In this document: positions 1-10,293 of the stretch, piece by piece
Layout of the letters: each line of letters starts with the position of its first letter
Position numbering within the stretch: the stretch's first letter is position 1
Assembly (NCBI GenBank): GCA_001275005.1
Contig: JWZX01001966.1
Span: 1-27,590 of the forward strand
Direction: 5' to 3'
Origin: Chrysochromulina tobinii
Lineage: Eukaryota; Haptophyta; Prymnesiales; Chrysochromulinaceae
Length of the DNA stretch: 27,590 bases
Notes under the pieces: model-generated
The model's input: the letters and a program-made list of their open reading frames with translations, nothing else
Databases searched by the model: none
Told to the model about the DNA's origin: nothing
Made by a program: the position numbers and the translations under genes

Positions 1-128
1 CCGGCGGCGGCAAGGGCGGCGGGGCTGCCTGAGATGCTCCGCCGAGCGGCCCGATGGTGAGTCGGGTGCCGGCGATGGTAGCCCAAATTCTTCTTGCCTT
101 TTCTCCCCGCAAAAGTTCGACTCACGTA

Positions 129-310
129 GCGTTTTTGCAACGCCGCTTAGCTTAGCTTTGCGCGTTTAGTTTTTTTAGCACGCGAGACGACTTTTCGGAG
201 CGTTTTTGCAACGCGTTTAGTTTTCCACGCGTTCACGCTGCGTTCACGCGTCAAAATGCTGTCACGCGTTTAGTTTTTGCCACGCGTTTAGTTTTCCACG
301 CGCAAAAAAC
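129..310. repeat. Short interspersed CGTTT repeats
   Basis: The motif GCGTTTTTGCAACGC occurs twice (about 129-143 and 200-214), and ACGCGTTTAGTTTT or close variants occur about four times up to about 300. Spacing is irregular, so this is a decayed cluster of short repeats rather than a clean tandem array. No function can be assigned. Confidence 0.6.
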
Positions 311-465
311 AGTGGTCCATACCCACCCTTACCTGAACCACTACCCGAACGTCCCTGTGGAATGTGCTGTGAGATGAGTGGCCCGGAGCTTAACCCGGAG
401 CGGCCCTCACGGCGTCAGTGAATTCAGCAGTCCTCGTGCACTGCACCACTATGAAAGTCACTATG

Positions 466-630
466 TAGAAACACCATAGGGTAATTACCTGAGTGTTGAA
501 ACCCTCCCCCAAGGTCAAAATCTCGCGCCCCACTATGCTAGAAAGCTAGAAACACCATAGGGTAATTATCTAATTACCTGCGGAGTGTTGAAACCCTCCC
601 CCAAGGTCAAAATCTCGCCTTTCTCGCGCC
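466..630. repeat. 81-bp offset direct duplication
   Basis: A block starting TAGAAACACCATAGGG at 466 is repeated at 547. Both copies run on through GTGTTGAAACCCTCCCCC and AAGGTCAAAATCTCGC. The second copy carries an extra internal duplication of the TAATTA(T/C)CT segment. The two copies are nearly identical otherwise, so the event looks recent. It lies in non-coding DNA downstream of VWA8. Confidence 0.8.
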
Positions 631-952
631 GTGCCACCTTTTACAAGGGTTCATCGCCCGGCTGGTTGTGAGTAGCCAATAAAGGCCGGAGCGGCCGTCT
701 GGACCTATTGAGTCCATGGCGACTACAACGCCACTCACGAGCCGACACCGGGCCGCGCTCAGGCCGCGCGGGGGGGAGCGAGATTGGCTGCGCGCGTTTA
801 ATACGTCCCGCGCACGATTGATGCGCGGCATGCGCGTTACGTTTACGCCACGCACGTCCACGTGCCGTGCGGTTCCGCCGTTCGGTTCCGTTCTTTAGAT
901 CTTACGTTTTGGGGCATCGCTCAAATGTACAAACATCGATCCCATGACCCAA

Positions 953-3681
953 TCACGCGTCGCGCAACACCGACGACGAGAATGCGTTGCGGAAGGCTTT
1001 CGGGAGATCTGCCGCGTCGAGGCAAATGGAGCCGCGGCCGGGGGGCAGGCTCGCCTGCAGCCGCTCAGCGGCGCCGCCCAGGCTGGAGAGAAAGATGGCA
1101 TGAGCGTGTACCTTGTGATTCGAAGTGAGCGCCGTCGCGAGCTGCTGCGGCCGCACACCGTACCGCTCGAGGTTGGCGTCGGAGAGCAAGAAGACAAAGG
1201 CCTCGTCCGCCTCGGGCAGGCGCGAGGCCACCTCGTCGATCGCGGCGTACGTGGCCTCGAGCGTGTGGTCACCGCTGTTGCAGAACTGCGTGTGCACCGC
1301 CATCCTCTGGATGAGCTTGAGCCGTTCCATCTCATTAGCGGGCGGCGCGCCGTACTCGACGAGCGGCAGCGCCTCGGTGTCGCCCGAGTGGCCGACGAGC
1401 GAGTACCGGTATCGGTGCTCAAAGCCCTCGAAGGCTTCAAAGAGGAGGACGGCCGTCTGCAGGCAGCGCTCGAGCCGCCTGTCGTGCCCGTTGAAGTAGT
1501 ACATCGAGCCGCTAAGGTCGAGCACGAAGCGCAGCAGCTTCGGCTTCAGCTGCGGGGCGCCTTGTTCAGGTGGCTGCTCGGCACGGCGCCGGTACACGGC
1601 GCGCTCGCCGGCGATGCCGTCGACTAGACGACTCTCGTCGAGCTCGCCGTGCGACTGCCGATGGAGCCAGACGCGCTCGGTGGAGCGCGCCTCGCGCGCC
1701 TGCAGCAGCACCCGCAGCTGGTCGACTTCTTTTCGGATCGGCTTGCTCAGGCTCTCGTACATTGAGGCCTCGTGCTCGGACATGTCAATCTCCTTGAGCC
1801 GCTCCCTGTACGCCTCGAGGGCCATCTCGCGCGCCGCCTTGAGCGCCTCGGGGCTCACATTCGCCTTCTCGGCGTCGCTGATCTGATGGATCGGATTGCC
1901 GTCCGAGAGCCGGTAAGGGCCGCCCTTGCCTCCGAGACCCGCTGTGTCGCGCCCGCCCGTGCCGCCAGCCCACGTGTTCCCCCCCACGTGGGGAGCACCG
2001 GTCTCGTCCACCTTGCCGTGCTTGGGCGCCGTGGCGGCCTTGGGGCTCGGAAAGTTCTGGATGATCGACAGGTTCTTGGCGTCGAGCGTCAGCCCGCCCC
2101 CGCCACCCGGGCCGCCTTCGCCGCCTGGGGCGCCCTTCCATCCGACGATGGCGCGCCAGTCGGCGAGACCGTTGGCCAGGCTGGGCGTCGCCACCTGCCA
2201 AAGTACGAGCTCGCCGTTCCGATGGAGTGTGACCGCGCCGCCGCCGGCCGCGGCCGGCACGGGCGCAAGCATCGCCACCTCCATCTGCTGCAGGCTCGCG
2301 TTCGTGCCGGCGCCCCAGCCGCCTCCGAAGCCGCCCGTTGGCTTCGGAGTCTCCTCGGGCGTCTCCTCACCCTCCCCTGATGGCGGCGGTGCAGGCAGAA
2401 GCGGCAGTTGACGCAGCGTGCCTGCAGCAAGATCGACGAGCTGAAGCGCTGGCGGCTCGTCCGCGGCGGCAGGGATTGCGTGCAGGAGCACGGGCGACAA
2501 CGCTGGCCCGGCGAGTGGTGGCCAGTCGCCCTCGGGCAGCGGGGCGCCCGTTGGCACAGAAGCCCGGCCGAGCCCACCGTCGCCCTGCCGAATCTGGGAC
2601 ACCATCGAGAAGAAGCGCACCGGCGCCAGAGGATCCTCGGAGGGGGGCACGCCGCCCACACCAGCCTCCGCCGCCGGCCGCGCCGCCCACGCCCTCCGCC
2701 CTCGCGAGGGACGTGCTCTGCTGCAAGCGAAGGCGGCAGCGAGGGCGGCAGCGAGGGCACGCTCGCGCTGGGCGGTCTTGTCGGGCGCGGGGCTGAAGCC
2801 GCTCGCCGTGGGAGGCGGCTGTGCTGCGGGCCGCCGGTGACGAAACGCAAAGGCGGTCTCGCCCTTGATGAGCGGCGCGGACTCGAGGCTCGTACCGAAG
2901 TGGGCACTCCCACCGCTGAGCCCGAGGCTGCCTCCAGTGAGGATCGACGCAAACTCAACAGATTCGAGTGCCGCCTCAGACCCGACCGCCTCGCGTCGCA
3001 CGGGGAGCAGACGCACGGGGAAGGCGGAGTTGGAGGACGACGGTGGTGGCGCCTCCCACTGTACGATCGCCGCGTGCATCCCATCGCTGCCAAGCAGCAG
3101 GCAGCTGTCGGCTGATAGCGCCCGAAGGGAGAGGGGTGCATGCAAGCCTGTTGGCATGGCCATCATAGCCTGCTGCAACAGCACCGTCGCGGGCTGCTCG
3201 CTCGGAGGGGGCACGGGCGCCGTTGCCGTTGACGTGGCTGGCACCTCGGCGTCAGCAGCCGCGGCGCCACCGCCGCTGCCCAAGTCGTCACGTGCCTGGG
3301 CGGCGGCGGCGGGCGGTGGTGCTGGCGGCGGCGGCGGCGGCGTCACACGCATCCACAGCCGCCCAAGGTTCAGCTCGCCGGTGGGCGTGACGCTGACGAA
3401 ATGGAGCTGCTCCGCCTCGCCCGGCACGGCCCCTACCAGCACGCTCGGCGGCTCGGTCGGTGTTTCGTTAGACGCCCCCGATGCGGACGACGCGCGTGAG
3501 AAGGGGTTGAGGAACCCAACCGCCGTGCGAGCCGGCGACGGCTCAGTAGCTTCCTCGACTGAGGACACAAATGCCGGGGGCAGCGCCAAGGTGCGCACGA
3601 GCACGCTCGGTGCGTCGGCCAGATTGGGCGCGAGCAGCGGCGACGGAGCGGCCGCGGGGATCACCGAACGAGCGGCGCTGC

Positions 3682-3721
<40 letters not shown>

Positions 3722-6700
3722 ACCATCGGCGACGTCGCTGTCGGATCCGGGTGTGAGCCAGAGCAGCTGCCGCCCCGGCAACGCTCCGGGCTGGTGCAAG
3801 AGGAGGCCTCCGCCCAATGCCGCCGGCAACGCATGCAGCGACACGCCCTGCGCGGCGGCGGCGGATGAGGCGCCGAGGCCGACGGTGCTGAAGCGCCGTC
3901 CACCGAGCGCCACGTGTGCCACGCGTCGCCCATCGGGCGAGTACGAGAAGAGATGCAGGCCGCTGAAGCTCGTGGTGAGCACGTGGACGGTGCCATCGGT
4001 GCCGGCGGTCAGTGCGGCCACGGCGGAGCACTGGAGGCCGGTGGGGAGCCGCCAGCGCCGTACTTCCTCGGTGAAGACCCGCATTCGCCCGAGCTGCAGG
4101 CTTGCCGTGGGCGAGGGCGCCTCGTCGCGCGAGAGCTGAAACGTGGCCTCGCGCGCCGCCCACTGGCCCACCGGCACCTGCTCAGCGGCCGCACGCTGCA
4201 CTGCGCCTGCGCTCGGAACCCACCTCTCGGCCACCTCCGACACGGGCAGCGCCGTCTCGGGCGCGAGCTCGACGGCAAAGGGTTCGGAGCCGATGGCGGC
4301 CGGGATGCCGTGACGGCGCAGCACGCCCGCGATCTGCGAGGCGATCTGCGGCTGGGGCGCATCAAAGGCGAAGACATTCTCGGCGGCGCCGAGGAGGCCG
4401 TCGGACGGGTAGCGTTCCATGTGACGCACGAGCGCCACTGCCTCACGCGTCGAGTACGGGTACGCGAGCCGCCCGTCGGTCGCCATCGTGCGCAGCTCCG
4501 CGAAGAGGCCAGCGACGCGCCCGAGCACGGAGTCGGCCACCGAGGGAGCGTACTTGCGCAGCAGCTTGAGCTCGGAGGCGAGGTCGGGGTTTTCGACCGT
4601 ATGGCAGCTGAGCACGTCGCCGCACTCGCGGAAAAAGTCGTTGCCCAAGAACGGGAAGCCGGGCTTGTTGGCGAGAACAATCGCGCGGAAGCCGGCGGCG
4701 ATGGGCAGGAGCCCTTCGCGCGGCTCCGTGCCGCTCGGCACGACGCGCCGTCCGTCGGCGAGCAGCATGCGTCCCTCGCTCAGCAGGCTCCGCAGTACGG
4801 CGACCACCTCGAGTGGCGCCTTGTCGGCTTCGTCCACCACGAGCACACGGCCCGCTGTGAGGGCGCGCACCAGAGGCGCTGCGCAGATGAGATTCGATCG
4901 CGCAGCCGACTCAGCACGGGCACGCATGTGGGGGTGTGGGGGGATGCCGCGCATGCGACTATGGGCGCGAGACTAGGGAACGCCGTCTTGGGCGAGACTC
5001 GGGGAGCGCCGTACAATCCTCCCACTGCAGCTTGCCGTCGACGAGGGTAGGCGTCTGCGTGAGCGCTGCGACCGTCACGTCCCGGTGCAGCTGCATGTAC
5101 TCGCGCTCGCGCCGCAGCAGCCCGAGCATCCGATCGACGAGCTTGTTCTTGCCCACACCCTGGCTGCCAATGAGTAGCAAGTGCGCGCCCACTGTCCAGT
5201 CCTTGAGCATCGACTGAAGGACGAGAGAGTGGCGCGGGCTGTCGTAGAAGAGCACATCGGGGACTAGCTCCGGCCGCGCCGCCGGCGTGATGCCGCCGAG
5301 CCGCACGTCGCCCAAGACGACGCTCTCGGTGCCGTCCGGCGCGGCCTCGCGCCGTGGTGGTGGCAAGTCGACTCTCGCCGCTGCCGCCGCCGCCGTCGGG
5401 AGTCCTGCGCGGCGCATGAGCTCCGACAGCTCGAGCTCAGCCGACTCGGAGAGCGCGCCCTGCCGCCCCGCTATCTCGCGCATGACCGTGCTGCTCACGT
5501 CGGCCGGGTAGAGGCTCGCGTGGCGCGCGGCGCGCAGCAGGCCACGCGTGGAGAGCCCAAGGGCGTGCCGCGTGGACGTCTGGACCAGCAGCTGATGGAG
5601 GGAGAGCAGCTGGCTGCGCGCCAACGCCGCGCCCCGCGGCTCGACGGAAAGGGAGGCGGCCGCGGCCGCCGCGCTCGCCTGGTGCGCCACCAAGGCCTCT
5701 GTGTCGGCCAGATCGAGCCTGTCCACACGATGGAAATGGAACAATCCGAGCAGTTCTGAGCCGAGCCAACTGCCACTACCTCCCGCTGCGGCGCCAGCGC
5801 TGGCCTCCTCGGCCCACGCTTGCGGTGGCTCGGCGGTCGCAAGCACGCGGAAGGCCGGGTGGATGGGCACGAGCTTGCCGCACACGGCGGCGGCGGCGAG
5901 CGCGTCGCCGGCCGAGGCAGCAAGCAGAGCGTCGTACCGAGCGCGCGGCACGAGGCGCGTGCCATCGGGCAGTTGGAGCTCGCGGTCCGTCAGGAGACGG
6001 CCGAGCGTTGCGGCGAGCACGCCTGGCGGCAGCCGATGGACGTTGTCCAGCACGAGCAGCTCACCATCCAGGGCGGCACGCACGGGCTCTGAATGCTCCC
6101 ATCGTGTCGAGCCGTCCTGAGCAGTCACTCGCCGCTGCAGCAAGTCACGAGCGGATAGGTCAGCGTAGCAGTAGACCGTCACGCCATCATAACCGAGGGC
6201 GGAGGCGAAGCGGCGTGCGGCAGCAGTCTTGCCACTTCCCTTGGGCCCGATCAGGCACATGTCCATCCCTACCGCATGGTCCTGCAGCATGGCAGAGAAG
6301 AGCGCCGACTGACGCGGCAGGTCGGCAAGTAGGCCGCCCTCGAGCCCATCGCAGTGGGCTCCCGAGCGACGGCCAAGGCGAGGGCCGCAGGCGAGCGTGG
6401 TGCGGACGCGCTCGGCGCCTATCGTGGCCGTCCACACCGCCTCCGCCACTCGCGTTCCTTCCACCGACCCTTCCACCGAGATGCTTTCGAAGGCGTATGG
6501 GGCGGCGCCACCGCTGCCGCCGTCGCTGGCGATGGGCAGCTCAAGACGCGCGAGCAGGCTGCGCACCTCGGGCGTGGACGCGGCGTGCGGCAGCAGCCGT
6601 GGAAGCAGCGTGGCGAGCGGCGCGCCCGGGAAGACGCTAATGAGCTTCGCAATTGAGACGAGAGTCGCCGCGGGAGGGCACGGCATGGACAGATCGGCGC

Positions 6701-7574
6701 TGCCGCCGCCACCGCCGCCGCCCGCACGCGTGGCGTGCAATGCATCGAGCGCATCGAACGCATCCACCGCCTTGGCCAGCTCCGACGCGGCCGTCGGCGC
6801 CAGCTCGGCGAGCGCCGCCTTGCGCGCGGCCGCCGGCGGTGCCGGCACCACGCGCGCCTGGAAGCGCGAGCGGAGCGGTGGATCCAGCGGTGTGCCAGGG
6901 AAGCGCGGGACCGGAAGCCCCAGCGCCACGACCATGAAATCGGGCGAGACGCGTAGCAGCCGCCTGCTCGCCAGCTCCGCGTCGCTCATCCCGTCTCGGC
7001 GCAGCGCGTCCACGCGATCCGGGTGCATCAGAAAGCCCCCATCCTCAAGAGCCATCTCGCGATTTTCGAGCAGGTTGTTGATGATGGGCAGCAGGTTGCG
7101 CTCGGCCTTCTCGAGGCCTTCGAGCACGAGCAATCGGCCCCGCAGCGCCGCTTCCACCACCGGCTGATTGACATACTCGACCGAGCCGCCGCCCACCAGC
7201 TCGCGCCTCTGCTTGAGGTCCGACTCAGTGGTGTCTCGGCTGATGGAGACGACCTCGACCTCGCGCTCGGTCAGCTCGGCGAACCGGAAAACGAGCTGCC
7301 GCAACGCAGCCGGATGGCTCCCGAGCAGCATCGCATCCTGCCGCAGCGTCTGCTTCTTCATGAGCCATTGAACGATCTCGAGAGCGTGCTGGCTATCGGA
7401 GTAGGCGACGCCACGCAGGCTCGCCGGGCTCGGCATGAGCGCAGGCAGTCCGCCTATGGGCGAGAGCTCCACGTTGCCGATGCGCACGGTGCAGGAACAC
7501 AGGAGGCGGCTCGAGGCCGAGCCGAGCCGCGACGCCATGCCGAGGCCGCCGAGGCGGCGCATGATTTTTATCAT
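953..7574 (-). CDS. VWA8: VWA8-type mitochondrial AAA+ ATPase with C-terminal von Willebrand A domain
   Basis: Coding parts are 7574-5015 and 4878-953, joined by one GT-AG intron, giving about 2161 residues (human VWA8 is about 1905). Three dynein-related/MoxR-like AAA modules lie in the N-terminal half. Module 1 (near residue 80) has a degenerate Walker A (GSHPAALRQ). Module 2 (near 440) has an intact GPKGSGKT. Module 3 (near 800) has GSQGVGKN, with Walker B VVDEADKAP just after the splice. The middle is expanded by Pro/Ser/Gly-rich disorder, including a Ser run. The Gly-rich signature GGNTWAGGTGGRDTAG precedes the vWA domain (near 1970) with its DLSGS MIDAS motif and downstream Thr and Asp. 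The Met at 7574 is preferred because it opens an Arg/Ser-rich, mitochondrial-type leader (MIKIMRRLGGLGMASRL). The role is as in animal VWA8, a matrix-side ATPase; this is inferred by homology. Confidence 0.95.
3684..3720. repeat. (ACG)n trinucleotide microsatellite inside VWA8
   Basis: About twelve uninterrupted GAC/ACG units lie within exon 2 of VWA8. On the coding strand they read as a run of Ser codons (TCG) in the disordered linker between the AAA part and the vWA domain. A pure codon run of this kind is expected to vary in length between strains. Confidence 0.9.
4879..5014 (-). other. VWA8 intron (136 bp)
   Basis: Donor GTACGG follows exon end GAGGATT; acceptor GCGCAG precedes CGCCTCTGG. 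Joining in phase 1 gives the peptide EDSPLV, which matches the VWA8 family at this point and restores one frame across the two open stretches. The donor side carries an imperfect tandem copy of about 25 bases (plus strand, about 4967-5016), so the intron has grown partly by duplicating sequence next to its own 5' splice site. Confidence 0.85.
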
Positions 7575-8273
7575 TTTAAGGTCATCTCTGCTTTCCCAAT
7601 CCCCCTCTTCATGCCGCCGGCCCACGCCTGCGTCTCCACGCCAGTAAAGACGTTCTGCCAGACCGGCTTGGGCAGAGGCAGGAGATCTAGACGCGGCGGG
7701 AAGCGACCCCCTTGTGTAAGACGGGCGCCTCGGTACTAGATTAGTACATAGCCGAACTGTTAATACACACAACACGTAGTCAAGTCAAAAGTCAACCGAC
7801 CGATCCCCTCGGAGGATCGGCGGCCGATCGGGGACTTGACCTCGAAGCCCCGCCCCAACCCCGAACCTACCCTTTCTTTTTCTTTTTTGTGCCAACTGGG
7901 CACCATCGGCGAGGGACGAGGGATTTGTTGCCCTTCGCCGGCACGAGCCACGGCGATGATGAGGTTTATTTTTTTTCCTCGATGAGCCGTCGCGCGATCC
8001 TTGGCACACTGCCCGCCGCGCGGCGCGCGTCCCCTCTCCCACGCCCACTTCGCCTGAGTCAACATGCCACTTGCCACGGAGGGGTATCTGTAGCCAGTCT
8101 TCGACACGCGGGGAGCGCCGGCCTGTGCCCCACCACTTCGTGCGGGTGGGCTCGCAGATCACCGGTTGCTCTAACCTTTACCCGCTTAACGCTTCCCGCG
8201 TGTCTAAGATTCGGTTGCAGCTCTTCACTGTGTCCTGTGCCCACCGTAAATCAGCCGGCCCCGAGTGTGTGGG
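7575..8273. promoter_or_regulatory. Shared upstream region of divergent VWA8 and glycosyltransferase-like genes
   Basis: VWA8 starts leftward at 7574 and the next gene starts rightward at about 8274, so this 700-bp gap should hold both promoters. A pyrimidine tract (TTTCTTTTTCTTTTTT, about 7873-7889) and a T-rich patch at about 7968-7980 are the only composition features seen. No TATA box or other core element could be picked out with confidence. No convincing ORF is present. Confidence 0.45.
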
Positions 8274-9809
8274 ATGGCCTTGTTCATCGGCCATGTCGCC
8301 TTGGCCTTCAGCGGTTCAACTCTCCACACACCTGCTGACGAGTTCGACGAGTTCGAGTGTCAGGCAGAGGCGAGAACCTCAAATGAAGCAAGGTGCATCA
8401 GTATACCATGCCCACTGCAGCACTACGTTGTCCCCTACACCTATTCGAGCTGCAGGGCCGCGTGTGCAGCCCGCCGAGACTGCCTCTCGTTTAGCATCGA
8501 TAAGGAGGGGAATTGCATCCTCAAAGATCGGGCGCTGGTCGTTCCACTGTTGCCATCCGATCCACTCCATGCGTTGGAGCCCAAAGCGTGCGTGCGCACG
8601 GCGATCGACTTCCCACAGCGGTGGCTGAACGCGACCGGGATGATTGGGCAGTACCGGCTCGCGGACCTAATCGGCTGCTTCGGCGAGCGTGTCGACGCTT
8701 TCTATTGTGCCGGACTCGATCCGGCGAATGTGCGCAAGCAGTGGCCGGGCTCAATTGGCGACTACTACACGCGCTTCGCCAAGAGAGTGAACGACATGAA
8801 AGCTCTGACGCGGTCGGTGGATGCGCTGCGCTACCGGGGCATGCGGTCCATGCCGCGCAGCTCTGCGCCCCAAGGGCCGCATGCATGCCCGTTCGCGAAG
8901 CCCGCGCGAAACGAGTGCGTAGTGCACGTGCGTCTCGGCGAAATCTTCGGCAACGACGTGTGCAATAGGAGCGCCGACGAGTTGTGGCGCGGGCGCCCAG
9001 GCACAGGGGGCCCATGGGCGATCCACGAGGAGGTCGGCAGCGCGTCCGTGTGCGATCGGTACGCACGACCCGAGAAACTCATACCGCTGATTGTGACCGA
9101 TTGCGACTGATGGGGACTCATGGCCATATGGAACGCGGGGATATATGGCAGGTATGTGCGACCCGAGAGCTATTACTACGGGCTGCTCAACGAGCTACCC
9201 AAAGGTGCCACTGGCCTTGTGATCGTGGCCAAGGTCAATACGCTGCTCGACGACGGGCGCAGCTTCTATAAGGCTGGATTTGGGCATGGCGCGCTGGGGC
9301 GCAGCCGCAGGTACATCTCGTTACTCTGGTGGCCTCTGATTGCATGCTGATTGCATGATGATTGCATGATGATTGCATGCTGATTGCATGCTGATTGCAT
9401 GCTGATTGAATGCTGATCGCCACACCGCCGCCATAGGTACATCTCGCACTTGCGCCGCTGGCTCGAGTCGGCGAAGTCGCGCAGCGGCTCATCACTTCAC
9501 GTGCGCTGGATCAGTCCGGCAGGCGCTGGACAGCTTGGCGTCGATTGCGACTTCGCGTTCATGTCCGAGGCGCGCTTCTTCGCGCCGAGCGGGGGCAACT
9601 TTGGGCGCCTCATCGGTGAGGTGGTGCACGAGCGTGGAGGCAGGGTCCTCGGTCCACTCGGTGCCGTGCTCCGCAATCGCGCGGAATCGGTGACGGCGCG
9701 GCCGAGCCACTCAGGGCAAGTCAAGTCAAGTCAAGTCAAGCCAAGCCACTCTGGCCACATCACGTTCTCGATCGCCTACAGGCGCCACGCAGGTCACCGA
9801 ACATGGTAA
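8274..9809 (+). CDS. PAN-like domain plus HxRxG glycosyltransferase-like protein
   Basis: Exons 8274-9058, 9152-9310 and 9437-9809 join in frame to about 438 residues. The ATG at 8274 opens a hydrophobic, signal-peptide-like start (MALFIGHVALAFSG). A Cys-rich PAN/apple-like segment follows at about residues 45-90, with YSSCRAACAARRDCLSFS. The C-terminal part has VVHVRLGE, comparable with the H-x-R-x-G-D motif of fucosyltransferase-type GT-B enzymes but with Glu in place of Asp. Later come RYVRPESYYYGLL, GLVIVAKVN and DFAFMSEARFFAPSGGNFG, the last resembling the conserved Asp plus Ser/Gly loop near the end of such enzymes. The spliced order of these motifs supports the exon model. Donor, acceptor and linkage are unverified, and the last 40 residues run into a CAAGT repeat, so the true 3' end may differ. 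Confidence 0.65.
9059..9151 (+). other. Intron 1 of the glycosyltransferase-like gene, bounded by direct repeats
   Basis: Exon 1 ends TGCGATCG, the intron begins GTACGC and ends GGCAG, and exon 2 begins GTATGTGCG. Phase 2 joining gives CDRYVRPES. The intron start GGTACGCACGACCCGAGA and the exon 2 start GGTATGTGCGACCCGAGA match at 15 of 18 positions, so the intron is flanked by a direct repeat that contains both splice sites. Confidence 0.75.
9311..9436 (+). other. Intron 2 of the glycosyltransferase-like gene, bounded by direct repeats
   Basis: Exon 2 ends CGCAGCCGCAG and the intron begins GTACATCTCG. The intron ends CCATAG and exon 3 begins GTACATCTCG. The 12-base string AGGTACATCTCG is therefore present at both boundaries. 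Phase 2 joining gives SRRYISHLRRW. Most of the intron body is a minisatellite, listed separately. Confidence 0.8.
9336..9419. repeat. 11-bp minisatellite, unit (C/A)TGATTGCATG
   Basis: About 7.6 head-to-tail copies of an 11-base unit fill most of intron 2 of the glycosyltransferase-like gene. Copies differ only at the first base (C or A) and in one late G-to-A-like change (TGATTGAATG). The array does not touch the splice sites. Confidence 0.95.
9717..9747. repeat. CAAGT pentanucleotide repeat
   Basis: Five to six CAAGT/CAAGC units lie at the inferred 3' end of the glycosyltransferase-like gene. In the predicted frame they give a low-complexity tail (QVKSSQVKPSHSG). This makes it possible that the coding region ends or splices earlier than 9809. 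Confidence 0.85.
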
Positions 9810-9837
9810 GGGCGGCGTGGTGGAGGAAGGCGACTGC

Positions 9838-9912
9838 AGTTACACATTACTATAATCACAGGCCTGCATCAGCAAGGGCGGCAAAAGAAGCAGGCCTGTA
9901 AAATGTGTAACT
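9838..9912. other. 75-bp hairpin with two nested perfect inverted repeats
   Basis: The outer arms are AGTTACACATT (9838-9848) and AATGTGTAACT (9902-9912). The inner arms are ACAGGCCTGC (9858-9867) and GCAGGCCTGT (9890-9899). Both pairs are perfect complements and nest correctly. The structure lies about 30 bases past the stop codon of the glycosyltransferase-like gene and about 20 bases before the target duplication of the hAT element. It could be a 3' UTR stem-loop or a very small MITE; no flanking target duplication was identified. Confidence 0.8.
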
Positions 9913-9932
9913 ACGCTGCGCAGCAGCATTGG

Positions 9933-9940
9933 TCCGTGGC
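9933..9940. repeat. Left 8-bp target-site duplication of hAT element
   Basis: TCCGTGGC directly precedes the left terminal inverted repeat and is found again at 13086-13093 directly after the right one. Eight bases is the target-duplication length characteristic of hAT transposons. Confidence 0.9.
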
Positions 9941-9977
9941 TTGGGGTGGGCCAGAGTTTCGAATGGCTGCCATAGGA

Positions 9978-10065
9978 AATTTCGAGGCTATAATTTCGAA
10001 CCGTGTGTGACAAATTTCGATAAAATTTCGTTTTTTTCTCTTCGCTCCCGCTATGGCAAATTTCG
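9978..10065. repeat. Left subterminal AAATTTCG repeats of hAT element
   Basis: AAATTTCG occurs at about 9978-9985, 10012-10019, 10023-10030 and 10058-10065, with a near copy (TAATTTCG) around 9991. The same octamer recurs at the right end. Clustered short motifs just inside the ends are known as transposase binding sites in Ac-type hAT elements; that role here is inferred. Confidence 0.75.
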
Positions 10066-10293
10066 TGGATTTCACCCCTCTTCGGAATTTGTTCCGTGAG
10101 CGACGATCTACAGAACGGCCACACCCGGCACGCACTCACGCAGCGGGCGCAGCGCACAGAGGCACCAGACTCAGCGCGGCACACACTATAACAATGTCAC
10201 TATTTTACCAGACCATTTCCCTCCTCTGTGAGGGGGGGATTCTGAAAGCCCTTGTCACGCTCCCCAGCGGGGTTGAATTGAGGTACTTCAGAT

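Larger units (their letters stand above)
1..952. other. Repeat-rich intergenic region downstream of VWA8
   Basis: No convincing coding frame is visible here. The stretch holds two local repeat systems, listed separately, and it lies beyond the 3' end of the minus-strand VWA8 gene. Its first 310 bases are locally richer in T runs than the GC-rich genes around it. The short open frames present have no recognisable domain and are taken as chance. Confidence 0.6.

Noticed and set aside
3960-3985. GTGGTGAGCAC in VWA8 as another copy of the GCATGCAAGTGCTC insert family
   Set aside because: Only 11 bases match, the palindromic core is missing and no flank duplication is present. It lies in the VWA8 linker and needs no insert to explain it.
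3914-5050. Plus-strand open frame of 378 codons under VWA8
   Set aside because: It is an antisense shadow of the conserved VWA8 AAA and linker region, with no recognisable domain.
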